Below are positions 43,360-54,439 of a stretch of 64,000 bases of DNA, piece by piece (within the stretch, counting starts at the first letter, position 1; each line of letters opens with the position of its first letter). Under the pieces are notes generated by a model, which was given only the letters and a program-made list of their open reading frames with translations, ran no database searches and was not told the DNA's origin. The stretch comes from Laguncularia racemosa (Eukaryota > Streptophyta > Magnoliopsida > Myrtales > Combretaceae). Position numbers and translations under genes: made by a program. The stretch is taken from positions 1,902,232-1,966,231 of the forward strand of contig JBBMOL010000139.1 in the NCBI GenBank assembly GCA_037954665.1, in the 5' to 3' direction.

Positions 43360-43850
43360 TCTGTGAGTTTTGAGAGCTGATTCTAAGGCAGATTTCATGA
43401 GAAAGCTACATGCACAGGTAAAGATTAGGATTGTAAAACAAAATGCCAGGGTCGCTTTAAGGGTGAACAAGGACAAGAGACCCAAGATTTTTCAGCCTGG
43501 AGATTGGGTTTGGGTGCATTTTCACAAGGAGAGTTTTTCCATTGCAGAGGAGATCCAACTTGAACCCTAGAGGAGACGTCCATTTTTCCCATGCCTGAGA
43601 AAATCAATGATAATGCCTACAAGAAAAAATTACCAGGTGAGTATCCAGTAAGTGTCACATTTTATGTTACTGATCTGAGTCCATTTGATGCAAGAAATGA
43701 TTTGAGGACAAATCCTTTTCAAGAGGAGGGGAATGATAGATCCATGATGAGAGCCAAGCCGGAAGAAGAAATGAGGATCCTCTTGAAGTGCCGCCTGGAC
43801 CAATCACAAGAAATCAAGTGAAACGATTCAAGGAAGCACTTAACGGGTTG
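43360..43850 (+). pseudogene. N2 integrase C-terminus and tail
   Basis: RADSKADFMRKLHAQVKIRI and FQPGDWVWVHFHKESFS (43,370-43,545), then DNAYKKKLPGEYPVSVTFYV and RTNPFQEEGNDRS (43,610-43,745). As in N1 the tail enters the 3' LTR at 43,734. Frame breaks separate the parts. Confidence 0.8.
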
Positions 43851-44581
43851 ATAAAGGTTGTCCATGAAGCCGGAAAGGATTGGAGCAAATCATGAAGTTG
43901 GAACGGATTGGAACAACCATGGGAAGACCCTTGCTTTTATACAAGTCACACCGGACATGGGTTGAAGAGGGCGTGTATGTTCAAGCACGGCTGTGTAGGA
44001 ATTCCAAGATTGCACAGAATCATACACGGCTAGATACACGGCTAAAAGGCACGGCTGTGTATGGAGACAGGCAAATTCACAGAAAGATACACGACCAGAA
44101 GTACAACGGTCGTGTATGTGACCGAATGTGCACAGAAAAGTACACGGCCAAAGTACACGGTCGTGTACACGACCGTGTATCCCCTGCCAGCCAAATTTTT
44201 CTGTTTCGTTTTTTTACGCAACTTATCTAAACTATGTCGTTTTGAACTTGTTTTTCACGAATTGTAACCCTAGTATAAAAGCTCCTAGGGTTTAGAACAA
44301 CTAGGAATTTACATCTTTGAACATTAAACACTTTTGGAGGCACCTCTCTTGGTTCTTCAGAACTAAATTGAACTTATCGGATTAATTTCCGTGGCGTTCA
44401 TCCCGACTTATCAATCGGTGTTTCATCCCGATTGTAGCGTCTTCATTTTTATGCCAAGGTTCTTGTCTCGCTTATAGACAACAGTCGCGGTTTCCACTTT
44501 AGGTGTTTGGGCATCTTAGGCAACGAATTTCCGAACGTATTGGTATTGGGGTTTCGTCACGGGTTGGCGTGGTTTATATCA
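43734..44581 (+). repeat. N2 3' LTR (clean)
   Basis: Starts TGATAGATCCATGATGAGAGC after the PPT AAGAGGAGGGGAA and ends GGTTTATATCA (848 bp). Module zone with TACACGGCTA and CGTGTACACGACCGTGTA words at 43,975-44,185; TATA at about 44,272. Confidence 0.9.
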
Positions 44582-44774
44582 CATGTCTATAGTCGTGCGT
44601 ACATGTATGCATGTGTTTGGTCCTGCATTTTTCATGCATGCATGGGGTGGGTCAATCGTGCATGTGGTTGTATGTGTAGTATGCATCAATTCATACAAGC
44701 ATGCAATCGTGTATGTGTGTGTTATGTGAGTGTGTAGTTATCCATATGTGCGTGCGGTTGGGGTGTGCATGTGT
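44582..44774 (+). repeat. TGCATG satellite, block 8, G/T form
   Basis: GTCGTGCGTACATGTATGCA and related words, the same orientation as blocks 1, 6 and 7. It lies between N2 and the L4 LTR fragment. Confidence 0.85.
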
Positions 44775-44904
44775 TGATGGGAAAAATTCTGACACTGTCA
44801 GAATTGTCTGAACCCAATTTGGATGATGATCTAAATTGCTCATATTTTACCTTATGTCTTTATTTCTAATAAAAATTGAGAATAATCTTACAGGTACAAT
44901 TATA
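44775..44904 (+). repeat. L-family LTR fragment (first ~130 bp), copy L4
   Basis: Starts TGATGGGAAAAATTC after satellite. It shares TGATGGGAA, a TATGTCTTTATT word and a TTACAGGTAC word at positions equivalent to L3 and L1. The rest is cut off by insertion of N3 at 44,905. Confidence 0.55.
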
Positions 44905-45758
44905 TGATACGAACCACGCCAACCCGTGACGAAACCCCAATACCAATACTTTTTGGAATTCGTTGCCTAAGATGCCCAAACCCCTTAAGTGGAAACCGCG
45001 ACTCATTGTCTATAAGCAGACAAGAACCTTGGTATAAAATGAAGACGCTACAATCGGGATGAAAGACCGATTGATAAGTCGGGATGAACGCCACGGAATT
45101 AATCCGATAAGTTCGATTTTGTTCTTGAAGAAACCAAGAGAGGTGCCTCTCAAAAGTGTTTTTAAAGTTCAAAGATGTAAAATTCTTAGTTGTTCTAACC
45201 TTAAGAGTTTTATGCTAGGGTTACAATTCGTGAAAAACAAATCCAAAACGACGTAGCTTAGATAAGTTGAGTAAAAAACACGAAAACAGAACAACCCGGC
45301 CGGCAGGGGATATACGGGCCCTGTACACGATCGTGTACTTTGGCCGTGTACTTTTCTGTGCAACATTCCGGTCACATACGCGACGTGTACTTCTGGTCGT
45401 GTATCTTTCTGTGGATTTTTCCTGTCTCTATACACGGCCGTGCCTTTTAGCGTGTATCAAGCCATGTATGATTCTGAGCAATCTTGGAATTCCTACACGG
45501 CCATGCCTTGAAAATACACGCCCTCTTCAACCCGTATCCGGTGTGACTTGTATAAAAGCAAGGGTCTTCCCATGGTTGTTCCAATCCGTTCCAACTTCAT
45601 ATTGCTCCAATCTTTTTCCCGGGTTCATGGACAACCTTTATCAACCCGTTAAGTGCTTCCTTGAATCGTTTCGCTTGATTTTTGTGATCGGTCCAAGCGG
45701 CACTTCAAGAGGATCAACATTTCTTCTTCCGACTTGGCTCTCATCATGGATCTCATCA
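44905..45758 (-). repeat. N3 3' LTR (clean)
   Basis: On the minus strand it starts TGATGAGATCC at 45,758 and ends GGTTCGTATCA at 44,905 (854 bp). Palindromic modules at 45,300-45,530; PPT at 45,759-45,774. Confidence 0.9.
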
Positions 45759-45774
45759 TTCCCCTCCTCTTGAA

Positions 45775-46960
45775 AAGGATTTGTCCTCAAATTTTGCCTG
45801 CATCAAATGGACCAGATCAAAAACAAAAAAAGTGACTTTTTTGGGGATACTAAACCGGGTAAATTTTTCTCGTAGGCTTTTTCATTGTTTTTCTAAAAGC
45901 TTTGGGAAAAATGGCCCTTTTTCCCCCTGGGGTTCAACTTGGATCTCCTCCCCAAATTTGGAAAAAACCCCTCCTTGGGGAAAATGCACCCAAACGCAAT
46001 CTCCGGGCGGGAAAAAATCTTGGGTCTCCTGTCCTTGTTCCCCCTTGAAGTGACCCTGGAAAGTTTTTTTAAAACCCTAACTTTCCCTGTGCATGTAGCT
46101 TTCTCACAAATCTACCTTAGAATCAGCAAAAAAAACTCCAAAATTTTTAAATGGAAATGGCAATAAAAAAACGGGAACCAATGGTTTAAAAAACCCTTAC
46201 ACAATCTCAAAGGGTTAAACAATGATTTGTCCCTTAAAAGCCTTGTTATAGCAAAACCCCACAAATGGTAGACAACCCTTTTCCAAGTCAAAATGTTCTT
46301 CTCTATGATTGCCCCAAAACTTTTGAATTAAATTTCATTTTAAAAACTACATCAATTTCCCCAAATCAATTTGTGGGTGACGGGATATTTTGAAAACACC
46401 CGTTTAGTTCCCAACTTTTCCCACAATACCCCTAAAAAAAATGACTAAAAATTTTTTCATCTAAATCACTAACAATGCTTCAGGTTTTAATCATGCGGAC
46501 GCACTCCTTTCAAAGAACAAATAAATTTAATGTGTATAACATCATCATTTTATAAAAAAGGGAATAAAGGAACCCTTTTTAAAAAAAACCACCCCAAAAC
46601 CCAAAAAAATTGGGAATCTCGACCATCCCTAGGGCTAGATAACCCAAACAAAAAAAAATTTTATGGAAATGTTTTTTCCCTGGCTCACGGGGAAATTTGC
46701 CCTATACTCTTTAAAAACCAATCTAAGAAGCCATCAAAACAAGGAATGGGATGACGTTACTTTACCGAAGGTTTTTTGATGGCGCGGTAGTAAACCCACA
46801 TTCTCCATGACCCATCCTTCAGGCACCAAAATCACAGGAAAGCACATGGACTCACCCCTTTCTCTACGTATCCCTTCCCCTTTAAATTTCATCGACCTTT
46901 TTGGGAAAGTTCCTTTCGGAAAGACATTTTCAAAACCTGCACAATAGACCCCAACCAAAA
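45775..46960 (-). pseudogene. N3 integrase and RT start, smeared
   Basis: Matches N1 22,472-23,560 at reduced quality. The third-acidic-residue site (about 46,350-46,385, minus) reads AAATTGATGTA, again lacking Glu. RT text next to LDDFLDW-type sequence joins the integrase start near 46,720, the family junction. Confidence 0.72.
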
Positions 46961-48950
46961 GGGTTTAAAGCATTAGATAATTCTTAGTATTTAAAATTTT
47001 TTTTAAAAATTAAAACAACATAGGTTGTTCCCTCACTAACGCTCTCCTCACAACACTCGCTCTTGCCACCAACTCTCCTTTTGAGGGCTGCCCTCTCCTT
47101 TTTCACTAAACCACCAAAGTTGTTTTCCCTTCAATTTGGCCTCAAAAACTCTTTTAGCCTTCCTCCCCTTTTCCTTTTGTTTTTGGATTTTTATATTCCT
47201 TTTCTTCTTTTTGTCTTTTGCTCTTCACTCTCCACTTGCTTTTCACTCCCCTTTGTTTTCCCAAAAGATGTTGTACCCTTAAATGGCCCTCAAAACACTT
47301 TTTTGGGGTGTTAATGTTTTAAGTTTTAAAAGTTTTTCCCCCGGGGTGAACAACCCGTTACTTGTTAGAAAACCGTCATGAAAAACCCTTTCCTATCAAA
47401 TTCCCCACGGCCCTTCCCCAAAAACACTTGACTTGTTTTGCATTGGCATCATCACAAAACACCTATCCATCCCTACCAATGGGGGAAACCCAAAATCAAT
47501 CTTGTTTAAACTCACCTTAGTCCCCTTCCATTTACTTAAACCCACTGAAATTTTAGGGGGGAAAAAGGGTGTCTAAAGTTTTGAGCCTCAGCCTTTTTAA
47601 ACAAAAAAAATTACTCTTTGGGCTTTGGTGCAACTCCCCCACCCAATGATCAAACTAAAAAATGTGATCCCCCTAGATAAATCTAGTATAAAATTATATT
47701 CTTCTTTGAAACCTCCTCTTTTCCTTCATTGCACATTCAACGCTCGCTTCACTACTGCTACTACCCTTTCCCCATTGCGGGCCCCCTTCACCACTGCTCC
47801 TCTAAGGGAGGCATATCATCTTCTTCGCTTTTTCCCCCCCCCCCCAGTCTCACAAACTCTCCATATCACGAAAAATCATCACACCCCTTTTTGGGAAACA
47901 TTGACTAGCAAAAAGGCCTCTCCCCTTGGCTTTTTAAAACATCAAATGTCACGATTTCTGGGAAGTAAAGAACCAGGTTCCCTTGGTTCCAGGATAAAAC
48001 CCGCTTGCCCAGCCCCCCTTTTTGGGTTTTTGGTGGGGAAAAGGCTTTTTTTTTCTTCCTTTGGGTTGGCCCTTCCAAGGGTAAACCATTACCCTGGGGG
48101 AAAACCGTGCTTTACTACTCCCTTTCCTTTTGTCTGGTTCTAAACCCCTTTATAGCCAGGGGAACCATATCCCCCAAATTTCTACAAAAGCTGCAATTCA
48201 ACCACATTTTGGATTTCTCTATTAAACCCCCGCAAAAAACCGGGCCATTTTTGCCCTCTATCCTCCTATACATTCGCCCTAATCTTGGGGATTTTCCATC
48301 TCCTTGAAAATTCCATCTACCCCGGGGCCCAAAAACCTGGGTTTTTTGCAACTTGGGGGGCAAAAACCCGCTTCTTCACCCACCCCTTTTCCCATTTTTC
48401 CCCAAAGAAAATAGGTGGCCCCCGCCACTCCTTCTCCTTTTTTAAATTTTAGTTGATCCCCCCACACTTTTGCATAATCCAAAAAACTCAAGGAAGAAAT
48501 TTTTTTACTTTTTTTCTCCCACAAAATTTTTTGTGAAAAATCAAACACCTTTCTCAAACCTTTTCTTCTCCACCTAAATACCCCCGGGGGATCATTTTTC
48601 CCTTGGAAAGGGGGAATCTTAAACTTTATCTACTCAATTGATCATCCCCCTCTTTTCCCATCTCCTCAAATTTTCCCCAACCCCTATTTCCTCTTTTCCC
48701 GACCACTTTTATCCTCTAAAACCCGACAAAAAGGCTAATAAATTTCATCCCCGACATTTCATCTCCCCCCCTCGGAAACTCCCCAAAAAAAATGACTCTC
48801 CCTCTTACCCCCTTTGGGAAATTTATGTTTGGGGATTGTTTTTAGTCTTTGCTCTACCGCTCATGAATTTGTTCCTTTCCTTTTTCCCAACATCCTTTTC
48901 ATTTCTCCCCTCAAACCCCTCAATTACAACCCTTTAGCATAAAACCCTTT
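46961..48950 (-). pseudogene. gag: N3 linker, protease and gag, smeared
   Basis: Order as in N1/N2: Lys/Glu-rich linker (about 47,090-47,260), protease (about 47,300-47,680), acidic segment and Gag C-terminal part (about 47,760-47,900), a central Gag zone, and the Gag N-terminal basic/acidic segment (about 48,640-48,900). No frame is intact. Confidence 0.6.
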
Positions 48951-48951
48951 C

Positions 48952-50564
48952 TGGGACGATCAACGTTCTAACAATTTAAAAACCCCCTATACAACCCTGG
49001 GCTTACGATTTTTTCCGGGCAAGTGTACCTATCGCTACCCAGTATAGCTTTGGGTACAGGAAATAAACCCCTCAAAGGGCCCTTATAAACAAATAAAAAC
49101 AATTCTCCTACTATTTAACCCTTCTCACTATTGATGATCCAACTACCCTTTAATTATTGTTTAAAAACTTGAAAAAAAACAAAAAAAATTGAACAAAGAA
49201 AAAATGTATTCAAACCCCCCCCTTTAAATTTTTTTTTCCAATGATTTAAACAGGGCCCTGCCCAAGATCCACCCCAAATTCCCCATCCCAGTTTTATTAA
49301 ATTTCCAAACTACCAAATTATTAATCCCCAAAATCTCTGATTTGCGGATTTTTTTAAACACAGTTTAGAGTTTTCTCAAAAATTAATAATCTCAAACCCC
49401 AAATTTAACCCAATTAAGACTCTCTTAATTTAACAAAAACAAATTCCCAAAAAATTTCCTTTGGCCCTTTCAATTGAACAAGGCCAAAAATGCCCTTTGT
49501 TCAATACAAAAAACCCCTATAATCTATCAAAAGGTTTAAAAGGGGGTTTTTTTAAAATCCATGCCGATCCACTCTATTAAACGTTTTCCTAATCTTTTTT
49601 AACAGAGTTTATAATCCCATCCTAAAAAGCCACAAAATCAAGTTTGAACAAACATAATTGCAACATAATAAACTCAAAGATTAATTTTAAAATTAGGGAA
49701 CATCAACAATTCTGTCACATGACAATCGGGGGTTCCCAAAGGGGAACGGGGGATAAAAACAATTAGCCACTATGAATCTAAAAAGGGAAAAGCAAAACAA
49801 AAAATTTAATTGAGTCCTAAAGAAAATTCAAAAAACGAAATATCTTGGCTTCAAATCCAAGCTATCTGGCAACAACTTTTTCTCTGGGTTTCTCTTTTTC
49901 CGCCTCCTTTTTTTTTCTCAATAGGGTTGGGTTCTTTTTTATATTTCCCTTAAAGGGCCGGGCCCCGAGCATTTCAACGGGAAAGAAAAACGATTTTTTT
50001 TTTCCCTTTTTCCCAAGTAAAATCTCTTTCAAAGGGAATAAAGTCCCCTGAATCCCAAACAGCGGGGCCAGATTTCCCCACCGGTCTCCCCTTTGGTTTC
50101 GAAAATATTTTCCCTCCTCAATCTTGCTCATTTTGGGCACGGCTAGGAAAAAGCGGGGAAACACGGCTAGCAACACCGTTTAAAAACCCGGCTAAAAGCA
50201 CGGCTAATTTTTCCCCTTGCCAAGTTTGGAGCTTTCCACATTTTAGCACTTTTTGCCACGGCTTCAACCCACCCCAAACCCAAGTCGTGTTTCCTTTTCC
50301 CAAGTGACGCTTTCTTTCTTAGGTGGGGCCTACGGTTCTACACTTCTTGGTTTTTCCCTTTTTGTCCATGATTTAATTTTAAAACTTGATCTTTTAACTT
50401 AAATTATGCCCCCTTTTTTGTGATCTTTCCCTTTCTCTTTGGTATTTTTAACCCCTGAAAATATATTTATTTTTTAAATCCGAATCCGCATTGATTTTTT
50501 TCAAAGGATTTTAAAAATTCTAAATTAAATTGCCCATGATTTACAAGGGTTAATTTACTTTATA
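48952..50564 (-). repeat. Athila-B 3' LTR (smeared)
   Basis: On the minus strand it starts near TATAAAGTAAATTAACCCTT at 50,564 and ends near GTTAGAACGTTGATCGTCCC at 48,952. About 1,613 bp versus 1,511 in Athila-1; the surplus is mostly lengthened homopolymers. Confidence 0.82.
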
Positions 50565-52690
50565 AAAATTTCCCCCAAAATTAAAAGGGTTTTGGGGGCG
50601 GCCCTCAACAAACACGGATTAAAAAAACCCCAAAAAGGACCATTTTCCATAATTTTCCCGAAATCAAGGTTTTAAAACATCTTCGATTTAAATGCTAAAA
50701 ACCTTTAATTTCATTGATAATTTTTACTCAATTTTTCCCTTTGGGTTGATTTAAAATACAAAAAACAAAATTTCCCCCAAAGCTAATCCAAGTGAATCAA
50801 ACTTTTAAACCTTACATTTAAAAAAAATTTTCCCAAAAGGGTAAAAAGGGCCACAAAGTTCGAGACTATTTAAAATAAAGAAAACCACCCTTTTTAAACC
50901 CAACTTTTGAAAAGAAAACCCAACGGGATTTAAACAGGCATGTTGTTCCACTTTTTCCCCTTTCTTTTCCCCTTTTTTTTTTTCCCCCAATTTTTAAAGT
51001 TGATTTTAAAGGGGTTTCCCTTTAAAAAGCACTTAACAAATTTTTAACCGCCCCCATGAAACAAACTTTCGACCGTTTAACCCCCGAGTTATCACTCGAG
51101 TTAACAGACTTATTCCCCGGGTTTTGGAAGGGCCATCCCTGGGTTTTTTATTTGTTCGAGTCTAATTAACTCTTTTATTTTAATTTAATTAATTAAGGAC
51201 GGTTTCCCTTTGGTCAGTAAGTCCCGACCAGGCGATTTTAGGGTTTACTGGGTTTTTTTAAAAATCCCCCTTTCAAACCTCTTTTTTCTCAATAAATTCA
51301 ATCTTTAATAAGCCTTTTAAGTTCTTTTTTTCCAGATTTTTCTCTTTAAACCTTTGGGTAGGAGCTTTCACCCCTTGATCTTAATTTTCTTTCACCTGAG
51401 TCAATAGATGTTATTCCCAAAAGGCACCCCCAAGTTAATTTACTCGATTTCTATGGGGCCCTACTTCTGAACTTTTTATTTTTTTTTCAAAAATTCTTAA
51501 AAAAAAAAAAAAAAAGAATCACCAAGTTAAAAGTATTTTTACCCTTCACTGAAAGTTAAATAGCTTCCCTAGGGGAAAAAAAGAAAGCATACTAAATTCA
51601 TTGGGGACCTTAACCAGTCTCACTTCCCGAAAGAAAAGGGTTTAAAACAACAAGTAATTTTAATTTTCACTTGGATTTCATCTTGAAATTTTTAAGAACG
51701 TTTTCCCCAAATACATAATAAGAGAAAAAAAATTTGTTAAAGTTTTTCCAGGGGGGTTTTAAACAAATCTCAGCAGCCCTTTAAAAGGGTCAAAAGTCAT
51801 CATCAATTATACCTTAAAAAAGGGAAAATTTAACTTTTTTGATTCAAAACCCCTTGTACCCTGGGTTTGTTTTCCTAACCCCCTTCCCCACACTTAAAAT
51901 TAGACTTTGTCCCCAATGTCCTAAATGAAAGAAAAAGGGGAAGCAAGATTAAAAGAAAAAAAAAAGGAAAAAAAAAAAAAAAAGGGGGGGGGGGGGGAAA
52001 AAAAACAAAAAAACTTCCTAAATTCTTTACAACGGGGTTTTTTTAAAGCAAAAAGTCAAGCAAACGCAAGTAGGTAAATTGGAAAACCCTCTGCTAAAAA
52101 CGGGGCCCGGTGTTACTTTAAAAACCCCGGGCATCCAAAAAAAAAAAAAAGAACAAAACAAAACAAAAGAAAAATCATAATCGACTGAAAATAAAGCTAA
52201 AATTCCACCCAGCTTTTTTTTAAAATTTTTAGGGGTTGGGTTTCGTTTCCCCAAATCAAACAAATCAGGATAGTAAAAAAAAAAAGAAAAATTGGCTTTT
52301 TCTACAAAAGGGGGCCCCAAATCTCCCGGGTTCAACCCATCGATCCACTGCGAGATCAGCAAACTGAATTTTTTTAATCGATGGAAAGGGTACAGTACCC
52401 CATGGGCGGGGAAAGAATCAGATCCAACCCCTAGAAACCGCTGATTTTTTCGTTTCGGCAGTAGCAATTTTGGGGAAATTTTTCATGTCGTCCCTTGAAA
52501 CTGTACCCAAAGGTTTTCTCCAACTTTAAAAAACCAGGATCAAAAGCCCCACCAGAGTGCGTCTCCTCCAAAAAAAACCCCAGTAGCTTGTGGGGCTACA
52601 CCCAAAACGCTAGAGCCCCCCCACATGGGAAAAATTTCTCCCCCCAATTTCTCCCCAAATTTGGGGAATAAAAAGTGCCCAAAATAACTC
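50565..52690 (-). other. Athila-B PPT and 3' noncoding region
   Basis: No ORF. PPT remnant at 50,565-50,585 and internal PPT-like tract at about 51,885-51,930 (minus). The ~66-bp direct repeat pair is recognisable near 51,070-51,140 and 51,380-51,430, and a TTAA run near 51,180-51,196. A long A/G run lies at 51,955-52,010. From about 52,450 the C-terminal part of the env-position ORF begins. Confidence 0.65.
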
Positions 52691-53870
52691 TTAAACCCCT
52701 TCACCAGTTTTTGACTACCTGGCTTGTTCTCTTTTTAATTTTTCAAAATTTCCGGGGAAAGCAATCTTTTTAAAACCAAATCTGCTACCTCCGGGGTTTT
52801 TGGGCCCGGCCTGCTCTTGAACTTGCTCTTGAGCTCGCCTTGCCCCTCATCCGCTCAGATTCTATATTGGGCCCTTGTTTTTCGCAGATCTTTTTCCTGG
52901 AAAAAATTGCAAAACCCTTTCCACCCCTTTAAACACCCCCCGGGGGGAGGGGGGCACTCCCCAACAACGTCCCGGGAAACCCCGGGTTGAGAAAAACCAT
53001 AATTTTTAAAAAATTCGGGTAATCCAAGAGCGACAAAAACCTTGTTCCCTAGATCGCACTTTTTTTTCAAACACCAAACAGTTGCAAAACCGACTTTAAA
53101 CCCCGGGGGTGCCCGTGATAAACCCCAAATAGCTGGTAAAAGCCCGAGCATTCACAACCCCCTGGAAATAAAACCTCTCCCCAGGGGTTTTTGGAAGGGC
53201 CCCGAATGTAATGAAGTAACCCCCAAAAGCAGGATCCCTTAAATGGCTCCCCTTAGTTTTTGGGGGATTTTATCTACCATCTCCTATACTTTTTAAACAC
53301 TCCATGCTCCCTTTTAGGCCCTGGGAAAAAGGCATCGGAACCCGGGGGAAAATTTCATTAAAAACGAAAAAAACTCATTTTTGAAATACCCGGGCACTTG
53401 TTTAAGTCTCTCATTTCGACAGGGGTAGAACTCCCTTGCATGAAGGGGGACACGTTATCAAGCTGGGTTTGGGGAAAAAAACTAAAGTTTAAATTGTGGC
53501 TACGAAATCAAAAGCTTAGCAAAGGGAATACATGTTTCCTCAATGCCAAAATGTTTCCCCAAAGCAGGATCTTTCGGGAAGTGATCAAATCGTTCCCCCA
53601 ACCCATACCTAGCCAGAAATTCCCAATAAAACTACCCCATAGGTTGAATACCTTCTTTTTTTGGGCACTATATCAAATTCCCCTTCCCTCACCCTCCCAA
53701 GTTAGGGGGAAAGGCGGGGTCCTAGGGGAAACCCCCCAGCGGAAAAAAGGGTTTGAGCATTTTTTCGCCCACATTTTTTTGTCCTAGGCCCCCCGAATAT
53801 ACCACGTTTAAAGAAATCTCGAAAGATTGATGAAGGGATGTTTTTTCCTAGTGGAAAAAACATCGAGGAA
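52450..53870 (-). pseudogene. Athila-B env-position ORF, smeared
   Basis: The minus-strand frame 53,151-52,855 reads VGFATVWCLKKKCDLGNKVFVA and KNYGFSQPGV, matching VGLATIWCLKKQCD...ILKNYGVFPTQV of Athila-1. N-terminal text near 53,800-53,700 matches MPRTKTVACKNAQ. Confirms that this ORF belongs to the family. Confidence 0.75.
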
Positions 53871-54359
53871 AGAAAAAGAACAAAGGGATGCAAAGAGAAA
53901 GTAATGGGGGGAATGGGGAGAAAAATGTATTGCAAGGTGTTTTTTTCGGGAAAAATTGCAAAACCCTAAAAGGCTATTGACGACATGATCAAAAAATGGG
54001 AGGGGTTATAAGAAAGGAAATACACTGCTCTGTATAAAAGAAAGGGGAAAAATTTTTCCCTTGTGGCACGGCTTGGGGGGGGCCACGTCTTGTAAATTTG
54101 GGCCCGTGCCTTGAAAAACCGTGTCCCCTCCTGTAAAAAAGAATTTGGAAAAATTTACCTTGTAGCCGTTTTTGTGACTTGGACGTGCCTGTAACCGTCC
54201 CACCCCCGGGGAAGATACACCTTTCAAAAAATTGCCCGAACACTTTGGTGTGACTTAACCCATTTTCTTCCCTTCTTTGTTAAAATCCTACCTGAAAAAC
54301 CACCATTTTCCGCAAATTTGTATGATGGCCCGGTTTTAAAAAGGGGAAAAAAAAAAAAC

Positions 54360-54425
54360 TAACCTAGTAGTTAAAAAGGGTTCCTCCCGCTAGCGCTTTT
54401 TTTAAAGTTTTTGGCCCCGCCCTAA
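54360..54425 (-). promoter_or_regulatory. Athila-B copy of the conserved post-pol motif (corrupted)
   Basis: On the minus strand AAAAAAAGCGCTAGCGGGAGGAACCC lies in pieces after the pol end, equivalent to 14,700-14,740. Confidence 0.55.
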
Positions 54426-54439
54426 GGAATAAAAAAAGG

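Larger units (their letters stand above)
39098..44581 (+). mobile_element. N2: family N element, plus strand
   Basis: Both LTRs, a corrupted tRNA-iMet primer site, gag including capsid and a zinc-knuckle remnant, protease, RT start fused to the integrase core, tail and PPT. The RT-to-integrase junction is the same as in N1. N2 keeps the gag part that N1 lost. Quality is poor from about 39.9 to 42.85 kb and good from about 42.9 kb on. Left flank GACAG-type and right flank CATGT do not match, but the left end lies in uncertain sequence. Confidence 0.82.
44905..48951 (-). mobile_element. N3: family N element, minus strand, interrupted by Athila-B
   Basis: 3' LTR, PPT, tail, integrase, RT start, protease and gag follow in minus order until about 48,950, where the Athila-B LTR replaces the remainder of gag, leader and 5' LTR, which should lie beyond the window. 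The RT-to-integrase junction (about 46,700-46,740) is the same as in N1 and N2. The gag portion (about 47,700-48,930) is longer than in N1 and ends in the SRSRRVPRGGDEM-type segment. Confidence 0.8.
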
